From Helicobacter hepaticus ATCC 51449 (lineage in GTDB: Bacteria; Campylobacterota; Campylobacteria; Campylobacterales; Helicobacteraceae), in NCBI RefSeq assembly GCF_000007905.1, contig NC_004917.1, positions 248,001-312,000 of the forward strand: a stretch of DNA of 64,000 nt, given 5' to 3'. The position numbers and the translations under genes are program-made. This document shows, piece after piece, positions 9,132-16,680 of this stretch. A model generated the notes under the pieces. The model was not told the origin of the DNA. It was given only the letters and a program-made list of their open reading frames with translations, and made no database searches. The stretch's first letter is position 1. Each line of letters begins with the position of its first letter.

Positions 9132-10914
9132 TACTCACTTCCTCTTGTTTTAAAAAGTTTCTATAATCTCCATAGTCTTTTTTATTACCTACAATGCATT
9201 GAGCAAAATACTTTGGATAATTATTAAAAATATTTTCTTGAATGTGTATTGCTAAAGGATAAGGATTTTCTGCAAAAAGGATAGGTTGTTCATACCATAA
9301 TGCTATATTATGGCTAGGCATATTTCTATCATAGCTAAATTCGCTAAAAGCAAATTTACTTTGAGAATCTGCTTTGAGATAATGCTCTTTTTCATCATCA
9401 TAAATAATCAAAGCAACTTCTGTCTGCAAGTGAGGTTCATATTTTAATCTATCTTGAAAATAAGAAGCTAGACAAAAATGTGTGTTTAATCGCATATTAA
9501 CATCATCTTCTATTTGTTCTATTTCTGTATTTCTTGCTAAAGATTTGAGTTGATTATTGGTAATGTTATCTGTAAGGCGATTAAGCCTTGTATGATGTAA
9601 AAGATTACTATGTAAAAGAAATTCACAATATTGATTGAAAGACTTTAATCCTTCTTCACAAGCCCAAGTAGAATCTATATTGCATAGGGTAGAATAGTTT
9701 TGGTAGAATAGCTCGAAATCATAAAGTAAAAAAGAAATTTTATCACCTTTGGAGAGAGGTTTTTTGTAAGTGCCTTTTTGGTTGTTATAATTATTGGGTA
9801 TCATATTTTGAATATGATTAATAATATCATAGGGGATAATAGCGGTTGCTTTGTGAAATTTACTAGCCCCTATTAATCGGAGTTTATCCATTACGAAATC
9901 TACACAGGAATTGCCAACCACTTTGTAATTTTTAAATACATTTCTTTTATCGCCAAAGATTTTAGGGTTTTCTCTTAATTTATCACTTGTTAAGAGAGTT
10001 TGAAAAAGAATGCTTTTACAGATTTTTTTATATTGACTTTCACTAATGCTCATCACTTCACTTTGGTATTCTTGAAAGGTTTTTAAGGGGCGTAAATCAG
10101 TAAGAATAAAGTCTTTGCTGTAAATGAAGTATTGTTTGTCGTCCGAATTTAGAGGAATTCTAGGTAGTGGCTTATCTTTGAGTTCCTCTTTAAGTTTATC
10201 GTATTGAACTTCTGTCTTTTCTTCAAAATCATCATTCCAATGATTATTTTGAAATACTTTCCCTCCTGTTTGAAAATTACCATCTTTGTAGTTTTTAAAC
10301 AATCCTGTTTGATAAGGTCCAAAACCAAAAAAGCCCTCAATAGAGAAAATATTGCTATAAGGGGATTCTACAAATTCATTAAAGAGTTTTTCAAATTGAG
10401 TAAAATCAATATTGTCTGCAATGCTTTGTTTTTTAATATGCTCTAACCATTCAAAGAATGGCTCTGTAATATCAGCATAGCATTGTCTAAGGAATGTAAA
10501 GTCATTATTAAAAGTCTCTCGCAAGTTTTTATCGAAATCTTTGTTGTCATTCAAGTCAGTATCGCTCCACGCTTTAAAATTTTTATGGCTTGTAAAATTG
10601 TATTGATACTTTTCTTGACTTAATTCTTTTTTTAAATCTTCTAAAGTCTCTTCATTTATAAAACATTGCATTTGTTTTATATCTTGCTCATATTGTTTAA
10701 TGCTTTCTTGTATATTACCAAAAGATAATCCATTGTTACTATAACTTGATTTCAATTTTTCTAATTGTTCTTTTTTCATTTGTATTTGCAATTCATTGCA
10801 TTTTACTTTTTCTTTTTTTAATCCTAAGAATACGTGAGGATTACCACTGCCACCACTAGAAGCAAAATTCCTATTAACATAAATACCAAGAGAGTATTTA
10901 TAGGAGTGGGTCAT
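9124..10914 (-). CDS. Putative T6SS effector, permuted papain-like fold, paralogue
   Basis: 596 residues, related to the 445-residue effector at 6722-8059. The shared landmarks are His27 in Asn-Pro-His-Val-Phe-Leu-Gly-Leu, Gly-Phe-Phe-Gly-Phe-Gly-Pro near 194-200, Lys-Val-Phe-Gln-Asn-Asn-His225, Ser-x-Ser-Gln-Tyr near 291-295 and Asn335-Ser-Cys337 at a helix start. A helical insertion of about 130 residues sits between the first His and the Gly-Phe segment. The sequence around both ATGs (AAGGAATT, one base, CAATG) is nearly the same, showing recent common origin. It overlaps the upstream lipoprotein-like gene by an ATGA and the downstream truncated PAAR gene by 8 bases. Predicted active Cys/His are inferred from pattern, not tested. 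Confidence 0.6.
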   Translation of the reverse strand: MTHSYKYSLGIYVNRNFASSGGSGNPHVFLGLKKEKVKCNELQIQMKKEQLEKLKSSYSNNGLSFGNIQESIKQYEQDIKQMQCFINEETLEDLKKELSQEKYQYNFTSHKNFKAWSDTDLNDNKDFDKNLRETFNNDFTFLRQCYADITEPFFEWLEHIKKQSIADNIDFTQFEKLFNEFVESPYSNIFSIEGFFGFGPYQTGLFKNYKDGNFQTGGKVFQNNHWNDDFEEKTEVQYDKLKEELKDKPLPRIPLNSDDKQYFIYSKDFILTDLRPLKTFQEYQSEVMSISESQYKKICKSILFQTLLTSDKLRENPKIFGDKRNVFKNYKVVGNSCVDFVMDKLRLIGASKFHKATAIIPYDIINHIQNMIPNNYNNQKGTYKKPLSKGDKISFLLYDFELFYQNYSTLCNIDSTWACEEGLKSFNQYCEFLLHSNLLHHTRLNRLTDNITNNQLKSLARNTEIEQIEDDVNMRLNTHFCLASYFQDRLKYEPHLQTEVALIIYDDEKEHYLKADSQSKFAFSEFSYDRNMPSHNIALWYEQPILFAENPYPLAIHIQENIFNNYPKYFAQCIVGNKKDYGDYRNFLKQEEVSNA

Positions 10915-11498
10915 TGGAATTCCTTCAAATCAATGTAGTGGGAGCTTTTTGCATTAATAGCTTCTTTAAAGACTTGTGAGATATATTTTTGAGAAGAAGC
11001 ATAATCCATATGATATATTCTATGCCTTTCTTTGATAATCATTTCATCTCCTATATATTCTTTATTTTCAAGAGCTATTTTCTCTATTATATCATATTCT
11101 TCTTTCAAATCTTTAAAAGGTCTGCATCGGATACGTTGTTTATGGTCGCTGTGCATTGAAAAGCTTTTTTTTGTCCAGCTTGTATAATATTCAAAAGCTT
11201 GTGTGTATATATATATAATTTTTTTTCCATCTGAAACGCTCACTATGTTTAATCTAATAGAATCACTCACAAGAGAATTAGGAAAAGAAAGACGTATATC
11301 CTCCAATCTAGCCCCCTCTCCTGCAGGTCTTGCATACAATACCTTGCCTATCTCTTCTTTACAAAGTCTTTGATATTCCTTATATTCAGAATCTAAAGCC
11401 TTAGGGATAAAGGCACGATAACTTGTAGGATAAGAACAACCTTTTATCATAAAAAATACTATTAAGATTCCAAATATGCCCGAAACAATATATATCAT
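10911..11498 (-). CDS. Membrane-anchored or lipoprotein immunity candidate
   Basis: 195 residues from the ATG at 11498, chosen because AAAAGG lies 7 bases upstream and it begins the hydrophobic leader directly; an upstream in-frame ATG at 11519 is less well placed. The N-terminus is a 17-residue hydrophobic stretch ending Ile-Lys-Gly-Cys21, which resembles a lipobox although Lys at -2 is unusual. The mature part would face the periplasm. It sits directly before, and overlaps by ATGA, the 596-residue putative amidase-like effector. A periplasmic immunity role is therefore plausible, by analogy with lipoprotein or periplasmic inhibitors of cell-wall effectors. Confidence 0.5.
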   Translation of the reverse strand: MIYIVSGIFGILIVFFMIKGCSYPTSYRAFIPKALDSEYKEYQRLCKEEIGKVLYARPAGEGARLEDIRLSFPNSLVSDSIRLNIVSVSDGKKIIYIYTQAFEYYTSWTKKSFSMHSDHKQRIRCRPFKDLKEEYDIIEKIALENKEYIGDEMIIKERHRIYHMDYASSQKYISQVFKEAINAKSSHYIDLKEFQ

Positions 11499-11508
11499 TT
11501 TATGCCTT

Positions 11509-12569
11509 TTATGCTGCATTCTCTATGCTCCAATGATAATGAGTAATAGATTGATTATACTTAAAATTCTTTAAAGCTTCTTTACCTAGATTAGATTTTA
11601 ATTGCACTACTCCTCCGTGAGAGCATTTCATCTCATTATCTTCTAGTATAGGGTGAAGCATTGCAATGCTTAAAGGTTTTAATTGTTCTTTGTGTTGTTT
11701 TTGTTCTCTTTGTATGATAGCTTTATCTTGTTTTTCTTTAGATTCTTTGTTTGTGAGTTCTAGTTTAATATTTAAACTAGAATCAATGAGAGAATAATTT
11801 AAAAGAGTAAGAGTAGAAGCATTTAAAAAGATAAGAAGTGTGCCTAGATTATTTTCTTCATCTTTGGGGGAGAAGTGATAACTTGGTGTATCTTGTTTAA
11901 TGGTATTGTCTTTATCTAATTCACCAAAGAGAAAGGGATTCGTTTCTATTTCAGATGAGCCTAATAGGAGATGAGAGTAGAAAAAGATTTGAGTAGAGGG
12001 AGAGTTAAGAATATCTTGTGTAATACCATAGTCTTGATAGTCTTCTAATAAAGATTGTATATCTATGCAAGTTTTATCTTGAGTGAAAATATCTATTTTA
12101 TTGTTATGGATATGGAGGAGGTGAGAAAGGGAATTGGAAGTATCTAAGAATATGATAATGTTGTTTTTATCTTTGGATTCTAAAATGAGATTATTGGAAC
12201 TTATCCTATTTCCTTTGTGAGTATTTATGCTGTGAGAATCTATTTCGCTGATTTGATATTCTAGCTCTTGTGCCTGTTCTTGTTTGATTTGTTGATAGGT
12301 TTTATATAAGGATTTTCTAGCTTCTAAGTATTCATTGCTTATAGAGGATTTGTTGGAGAGGAAGGAGAGGTAAAAGTCATCTTTGTAGCCAAAGTTTTGA
12401 ATGAATGTTTTTTGTTGAGGGTTGGGGTATGGGACAAATCTACAAGAACAAAATTTTGACAATCATAAAGAGCTTTGAGGTATGCGATATGAGAATCCTT
12501 ATTGAGGTTATCTATATCTTGTGCGGTTAGCATTATTAATCTGTCTGCAAATGAATCAATCCCTCTCAT
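11509..12569 (-). pseudogene. PAAR-like protein, third copy, split by a -1 frame change
   Basis: The gene begins at the ATG at 12569, behind a perfect AGGAGG. Its first 37 codons run in one frame to 12450-12456, and the remainder (to 11509) is in the -1 frame. That second frame has a stop directly before its first codon and no ribosome site of its own. The downstream part has a Gln/Glu-rich helix, then a stretch from Tyr-His-Phe-Ser-Pro to Asn-Leu-Gly-Lys that is nearly identical to the other two PAAR-like copies. Identity stops at the position of residue 178 of the full-length copy, before its second cysteine pair, and a 20-residue foreign tail follows. It may be an indel or programmed slippage at A-AAT-TTT. 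Confidence 0.6.
11583..11887 (-). repeat. PAAR block repeat, copy C (partial)
   Basis: About 300 bases matching the middle of copies A and B, from Tyr-His-Phe-Ser-Pro-Lys to Asn-Leu-Gly-Lys, with a few substitutions (for example a Gln to Lys change in the Gln-Leu-Gln-Pro segment). The outer parts of the block are replaced by unrelated sequence. Confidence 0.85.
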
Positions 12570-12649
12570 CACAGTATCCTCCTAAGTATTGCTATTTTAC
12601 AATAAAATACCTTATAATATTTAAATATAATGATAGCAATATGTTTGCA

Positions 12650-12901
12650 TCAAGAGGCACTATCAAAAAAACTAATAATTTCAAACACAATCACTACAAG
12701 CAATATACCTAAAAAATACTCTTTTAAAAAATAATTTGAGTAAATCATTTTTGGGAACAAAAAACGATTAAGAAAATAAAGAAACAATACATTAAATGTC
12801 AATGATGTGTAGAAGCCAATAAAAAAAGCTGGTATTACGGGAGAGACAATTAGAACAATGCCTAATAAACTAAATAAAATGCTTTCAATTATTACTCTAT
12901 C
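12650..12901 (-). pseudogene. Remnant of a small membrane protein gene
   Basis: A minus-strand frame of 83 codons between stops encodes a strongly hydrophobic product with three likely membrane segments and ends Phe-Phe-Asp-Ser-Ala-Ser. No ATG, GTG or TTG lies at the expected start; only an ATT near 12889 would fit. It partly overlaps the end of the remnant at 12897-13080 in another frame. The order remnant, then small membrane protein, then PAAR-like gene resembles the other cargo modules here, so it may be a decayed immunity gene. Confidence 0.35.
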
Positions 12902-13080
12902 CTATTGTGCTACATAAAGTTTTAAAAGGAAAGTCTTTAAAATCTAAAGCTTTAATTATATCCTTGCTATATAGTCTAAAGTCTAATCCATAGGGAGTAA
13001 ATTTGATAGTCTTGATAATCTTGGTTGTAGAGATAATATTGTTTAGATTGAGGGGATTGTAAGATGTCAGAAATAGAAAC
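12897..13080 (-). pseudogene. C-terminal remnant of an unknown minus-strand gene
   Basis: About 60 codons are open on the minus strand and end in TAG at 12897. The product contains Phe-Thr-Pro-Tyr-Gly-Leu-Asp-Phe and is Lys/Ile-rich. No start is visible because the frame runs into plus-strand HD-hydrolase sequence near 13080, so this looks like the cut 3' end of a larger gene at an island junction. Family unknown. Confidence 0.35.
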
Positions 13081-13101
13081 CAAGAGCTACAAAAATGGGC
13101 T

Positions 13102-13455
13102 TTGTTGCACGAAGCATTTGAGGGTTTAACGGGTATGGATGTTCCTGCTCCGATTAAAAACTCTCCTTATATGCAAGAATATAGGTTGGCAGAGCAAAGG
13201 GCGTTAAAACAAGCAGCTAGGCTGTTTGGACTTACTCCTACTATGCCCGATGAGGTGGTAATTGCAGACAGGCGATTACTCGTTAGTGAAGCACTTGTGC
13301 TTATGGATACACAAAATTACGATTGGGAGCAAATCGCAAAGCCTTATTCAAAAGATATACTTGAGGTTATTCATCAAGAATCTATCTTGGAAGTGAAGGA
13401 TTTTCACGAAACAATCAAATGTCGTTTTCTTAAAAAATGGCACGAGTTGTTTTAG
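13102..13455 (+). pseudogene. HD-family phosphohydrolase, N-terminus missing
   Basis: 117 residues from a TTG start; the open frame extends upstream only to about 13052 without a better start. Trp-Ala-Leu-Leu-His-Glu-Ala-Phe-Glu-Gly matches the second half of the HD metal motif of phage- and plasmid-borne HD hydrolases, here with Glu in place of the usual Asp. It continues with the family's Pro-Ile-Lys, Glu-x-Arg-Ala and Ala-Asp-Arg-Arg-Leu-Leu landmarks. The N-terminal first metal His is absent. The break lies near 13050-13080, where minus-strand T6SS-like remnant sequence begins. It is probably non-functional. Confidence 0.55.
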
Positions 13456-13496
13456 TGTTTATGGTTATACCCATAGTAGTTTAAAAAGGAGATTGA

Positions 13497-14198
13497 ATGA
13501 ATACTCAGCGCAAAGAAATAACAAGGATTTATGCTATTGTTGGCAATGATAATCGTGAGTTTTACGCTTATAGTAGTGAGGAGTTACGCGATGTTGATTT
13601 TATTAGAATTGCTCAAGATGAAAGCAAAAAATGCAGTAATTGGCAAGGTGTGATTAATACTGCTAGTAGTGCAGAGGCTTTCTTAAACGAGCATTGCGAT
13701 GATGGCATTATTGTTTATAAAAGGGTGGAGAATATTTTGGTTACAACCATAACCGAACTTTGTCCTTTTTGCGAGAATGAGGTCGAACTGCAACCTTTTT
13801 TGAGGTTTCAGTCTTGTCCTGCTTGCTCTAAAATAATAATTCCTTGTAGCTTGTGTGTCACAAAAGATTGCTCTTATTGTCCGTTGGTCCAACAAAATAG
13901 TTTCTGCGCTGAATTATCAATTTTTGATGAAGATGACGAAAACCACATCAAAATTTACACTGAAAATTTTGAAAGTTCTCTATCGGCAGAAAACTATCTT
14001 TTGTCTCAAATGCAAAAAGTTTTAAACAAACATTTGGCATTAAATCTTAACGATGATGATTGGAGCGATGAAGCCTATAATGATAAAAAAACACAGATTG
14101 CTTATTGGCTTAATGACAATTTGCGAGCTGCACGCGTTATAGGTTCAAATGGGGCTCTAGTGAAAAGATTTGACTTTCACGAGGAAACATTGAGCTAA
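13497..14198 (+). CDS. Zinc-ribbon hypothetical protein
   Basis: 233 residues, preceded by AAAGGAG 5 bases before the ATG. The middle (about 88-125) has a dense cysteine cluster: Cys-Pro-x-Cys, Cys-Pro-Ala-Cys, Cys-Ser-Leu-Cys and Cys-Ser-Tyr-Cys, which would bind one or two zinc ions. The flanks are acidic. Proteins of this sort are common cargo on conjugative elements, but I cannot name a function. It follows the HD fragment on the same strand by about 40 bases. Confidence 0.7.
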   Translation: MNTQRKEITRIYAIVGNDNREFYAYSSEELRDVDFIRIAQDESKKCSNWQGVINTASSAEAFLNEHCDDGIIVYKRVENILVTTITELCPFCENEVELQPFLRFQSCPACSKIIIPCSLCVTKDCSYCPLVQQNSFCAELSIFDEDDENHIKIYTENFESSLSAENYLLSQMQKVLNKHLALNLNDDDWSDEAYNDKKTQIAYWLNDNLRAARVIGSNGALVKRFDFHEETLS

Positions 14199-14301
14199 TT
14201 TTTAAGTTGTGCTTGGCACTATTTTGTTACCGATAGGGTAGATATTTTTGCCCTATTGGCAAATAGTCTGTCCTTTGGTGCTTTTAATTGAAGGAGACAC
14301 A

Positions 14302-14463
14302 ATGAAAATTATTTTGGCTTTAAATTTTATATTGGTAGGATTTGGCGCAACAGCAAACTTTGTCCCTAAAGAAACTTGTAATTACTCTAGCAATAGTGTA
14401 AGTGCAAAACAACATTTTGTAGTAGGCTTTCAAAACTCTATCGGCAAATGTTCGATTCGTTAG
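14302..14463 (+). CDS. Small exported protein
   Basis: 53 residues from the ATG at 14302, behind AAGGAGA. The first 18 residues form a classic signal peptide (Lys, then a hydrophobic run ending Gly-Ala-Thr-Ala). The short mature part has two cysteines. An upstream ATG at 14248 would place 18 extra residues before the signal peptide and lacks a good ribosome site. The end overlaps the next frame by 16 bases; the two may once have been one gene, split by a frameshift. Confidence 0.45.
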   Translation: MKIILALNFILVGFGATANFVPKETCNYSSNSVSAKQHFVVGFQNSIGKCSIR

Positions 14464-14783
14464 GATTTGCTATGAGTGCTTTATCTGCTGTCAAAAATGA
14501 GATACCACTACAACCAAATCGGGTATTTGCAGCTATCTTACTAAGATATGGCTATAATCCCAAAATGATGTGGAAGCGTAATGGTGTCTATGGTTGTGGC
14601 AATAGTGGCTTTAGATTCTATCCAAAAGATTGGACTTTTAGTATATCTCGTTGGAAAACTGAATATGTAGGTGGGCAATATGAAAGAAATTTTGTAGATA
14701 CATTTTACAAGGTTGTTTTCAATATTGCTACTAATTCAATTTCTTGGCACGAACTTCAAGATGTCTATGAAGTTTCTGCCTAA
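14448..14783 (+). CDS. Hypothetical protein, possibly the second half of a split gene
   Basis: 111 residues with no ribosome site of its own; ATGs at 14448 and 14472 are both possible. It is rich in Trp, Tyr and Arg, has two cysteines (Val-Tyr-Gly-Cys-Gly-Asn) and no membrane segment. With the preceding signal-peptide frame in a neighbouring phase, the pair may be a frameshifted gene for an exported protein of about 160 residues. No family recognised. Confidence 0.45.
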   Translation: MFDSLGFAMSALSAVKNEIPLQPNRVFAAILLRYGYNPKMMWKRNGVYGCGNSGFRFYPKDWTFSISRWKTEYVGGQYERNFVDTFYKVVFNIATNSISWHELQDVYEVSA

Positions 14784-14922
14784 GATTTCTTTTTAAAACT
14801 TGATAGAATCTCTATTGTCTATCAGGTTTCCCATTTGGGTTTTAAAAATAGATATACTTAGAAACACTTTCTTGCTCCATTCTATAAAAAACTGATATTA
14901 CATTTATCCCTATCATTCTAAA

Positions 14923-14943
14923 GTGGTAACAAGAGTGGTAACA
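14923..14943 (+). repeat. Left pair of integrase arm-site candidates
   Basis: GTGGTAACA occurs twice with a 12-base period, 55 bases left of the tRNA-like core. The same pair recurs on the other side of the core. Confidence 0.6.
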
Positions 14944-14997
14944 CGAAAATAAATACTTATTTATAAAATGCTTGTGTATTTTACATATCTAACTTTT

Positions 14998-15020
14998 TTC
15001 GACTCCCGCTACTCCGACCA
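14998..15020 (+). other. tRNA 3' end fragment, candidate att core
   Basis: The bases TTCGACT, CCCGC, TACTCCG, A, CCA match in order a T-loop, the 3' half of a T-stem, the 3' half of an acceptor stem, a discriminator base and CCA. The 5' T-stem half and the rest of a tRNA are missing: the upstream bases are a T-run. Tyrosine integrases commonly use tRNA 3' ends as attachment cores, and one lies 385 bases to the right. The parent tRNA would begin CGGAGTA; its identity is not established. Confidence 0.6.
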
Positions 15021-15167
15021 TTACTCAATATCTTTAAGAATATTCTAAGGGAATTAGAAAGAATTAAAAGGCATTTAAAATACCTAAAATACGAGATTTT
15101 TGGCACATTCTTAACTATTCCTTAAAGAAATTTCCACACGGCAAGTTTTTCTCCTATCGACACAAAA

Positions 15168-15188
15168 ATGGTAACAGGAGTGGTAACA
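15168..15188 (+). repeat. Right pair of integrase arm-site candidates
   Basis: ATGGTAACA and GTGGTAACA with the same 12-base period as the left pair, 148 bases right of the core. An inverted copy, TGTTACCAC, lies at 15221-15229. Confidence 0.6.
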
Positions 15189-15404
15189 CGGAGAAATAAT
15201 TAAAGTCAAATCTGCAAATATGTTACCACTTTTTCTTTGTAGTATTGTGTAGTATGGAGTTTGAGCAATATTGCTACTCGCTAAGATTTTTGTTGCTTAG
15301 TTAAAATAATTTAACTTTTAGAGAGGATTCAAACTTGTAACCAATCTTTTAGGCAACTTTTGTTGTCTTTTTAGAATCTTGTAAGGGGTGTAATCTTATC
15401 GATT

Positions 15405-16656
15405 TTATTCCTCTCTTACCCTATCTAAAAAGTCAGCCCACCATTGCAATAAAGGGCGGATTTGTTCTACATACTCTACCTTATACAAATAGGCTTCAGT
15501 AACTCTATTGCCTACTTTATGGTCCAATACTGCCTCTTTGATTTCAAAACTTGCATTATGTTCGCTTTGGTAGGTGTTACACAAACTCCTAAATGTTCCT
15601 CTAAAAGAATGAATAGTTTGTTTTCTGCCTCGTTTTTCATCAGCAAAGCCCATAGAGCGCAAGGCTTTATTCAAGCTCTCCATTACGAGTGGGCTATGTA
15701 TCTTAGTGCTTGCGTGAAATACTAATTTCCCCCAACCTGTAAATTGTTTGATTTCTTGCAGAATCTCAATCGCCTGTCTAGGAAGTGGGAGGGTAAAATC
15801 TGTTAAATGGTTGCTCTTAACTTTCATATTGCCTCTAGGAATTGTAAGCGTTTTAGATTCAAAGTCTATATACTCCCATTTGAGCAAGGCAAGATTGCTT
15901 GCTCTTAGAGGAATGATTGCCACAAATTGCAAAGCACATTTAATAATGATAGAGTTTGGGTAAGAATCTATGGCACGCATAAGTTCGCCAAGGACTACCC
16001 TATCAGTGATTTTGGCATAATGCCTGTCACTTTTTGGTAGTAGTATTGTTTTTTTATCAATATTGGCAATGATATTAAACTCTGCAAGTCCTCGTGAAAG
16101 TGCAAATTGCCAAATATTATAACAATGTGCTAAAAGTCTCTTTGCTCCTTCGGGGATTCTAAGCTGTAATTGCATAATGATTTTTGAGATTTGGCTGTGA
16201 TGAATATCTCTAATGTGTAGAGATGACACAATCTCTTTTTTTTGTATCATAACGGGCAAAATGAGGCAAAAAATGGTGTTCAATAAGTCCTCTGTCTCTT
16301 ATGAGCGTTTTTCTTGATACTTTATGTGTTCTAATTAAGAGCCATTCCTCTATAACAAGATGTATTTGCCCCTCATCTGTTTTACTTGCTTCCAATTTCT
16401 CTTGCATTAGAGCTGCTTGAGGGTCTATCCCATTAGCTAGTTTTGTCTTATATTCAATCACTTTATTTCTTGCACTAGCTAGAGATATGAACGGATAGTC
16501 TCCTATGGTAACAATCTTGCGCTTACCATAAAAAGTATATCTCATTTGAAAAGTCTTTACACCTGTGGGAGATACTCTTAATCTTAATCCATCAGAATCT
16601 GTTAAGAAGTATTCCTTTTCTCTTGGACTAGCATTTTTAATGGCTCTATCTGTCAT
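15405..16656 (-). pseudogene. P4-type tyrosine integrase, split by a poly-A frameshift
   Basis: The first frame (16656-16210) has the arm-DNA-binding domain of P4-like integrases (DUF4102 type: Leu-Arg-Leu-Arg-Val-Ser-Pro-x-Gly, then Ile-Thr-Ile-Gly-like Val-Thr-Ile-Gly-Asp-Tyr-Pro). The second (ending at 15405) has the catalytic domain: Pro-Leu-Arg-Ala-Ser-Asn-Leu (Arg I), His-Ser-Phe-Arg-Gly-Thr (His-x-x-Arg), and a Leu-Asp-His then Ala-Tyr-Leu-Tyr end with the nucleophilic Tyr. The frames meet in a run of eight A (coding strand, about 16236-16243). Seven A would give one continuous integrase of about 415 residues. This could be phase variation, decay or a sequencing error. Confidence 0.8.
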
Positions 16657-16680
16657 TTATCTCTCCATTCTACATTTCTA

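Larger units (their letters stand above)
14784..15404. other. Gene-free att-like region beside the integrase
   Basis: No credible gene in 620 bases. It holds paired GTGGTAACA repeats at 14923-14943 and 15168-15188, one inverted copy at 15221-15229, and a tRNA 3'-end-like core at 14998-15020. The remainder is AT-rich spacer. Confidence 0.6.

Noticed and set aside
14998-15020. A complete tRNA gene
   Set aside because: Only the T-loop, 3' T-stem and 3' acceptor half are present; upstream bases cannot form the rest of a cloverleaf.
14923-15229. Short spaced repeats that could suggest a CRISPR array
   Set aside because: The repeats are only 9 bases with 3-base gaps, occur in pairs around a tRNA-like core next to an integrase, and there are no cas genes. 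Integrase arm sites explain them better.
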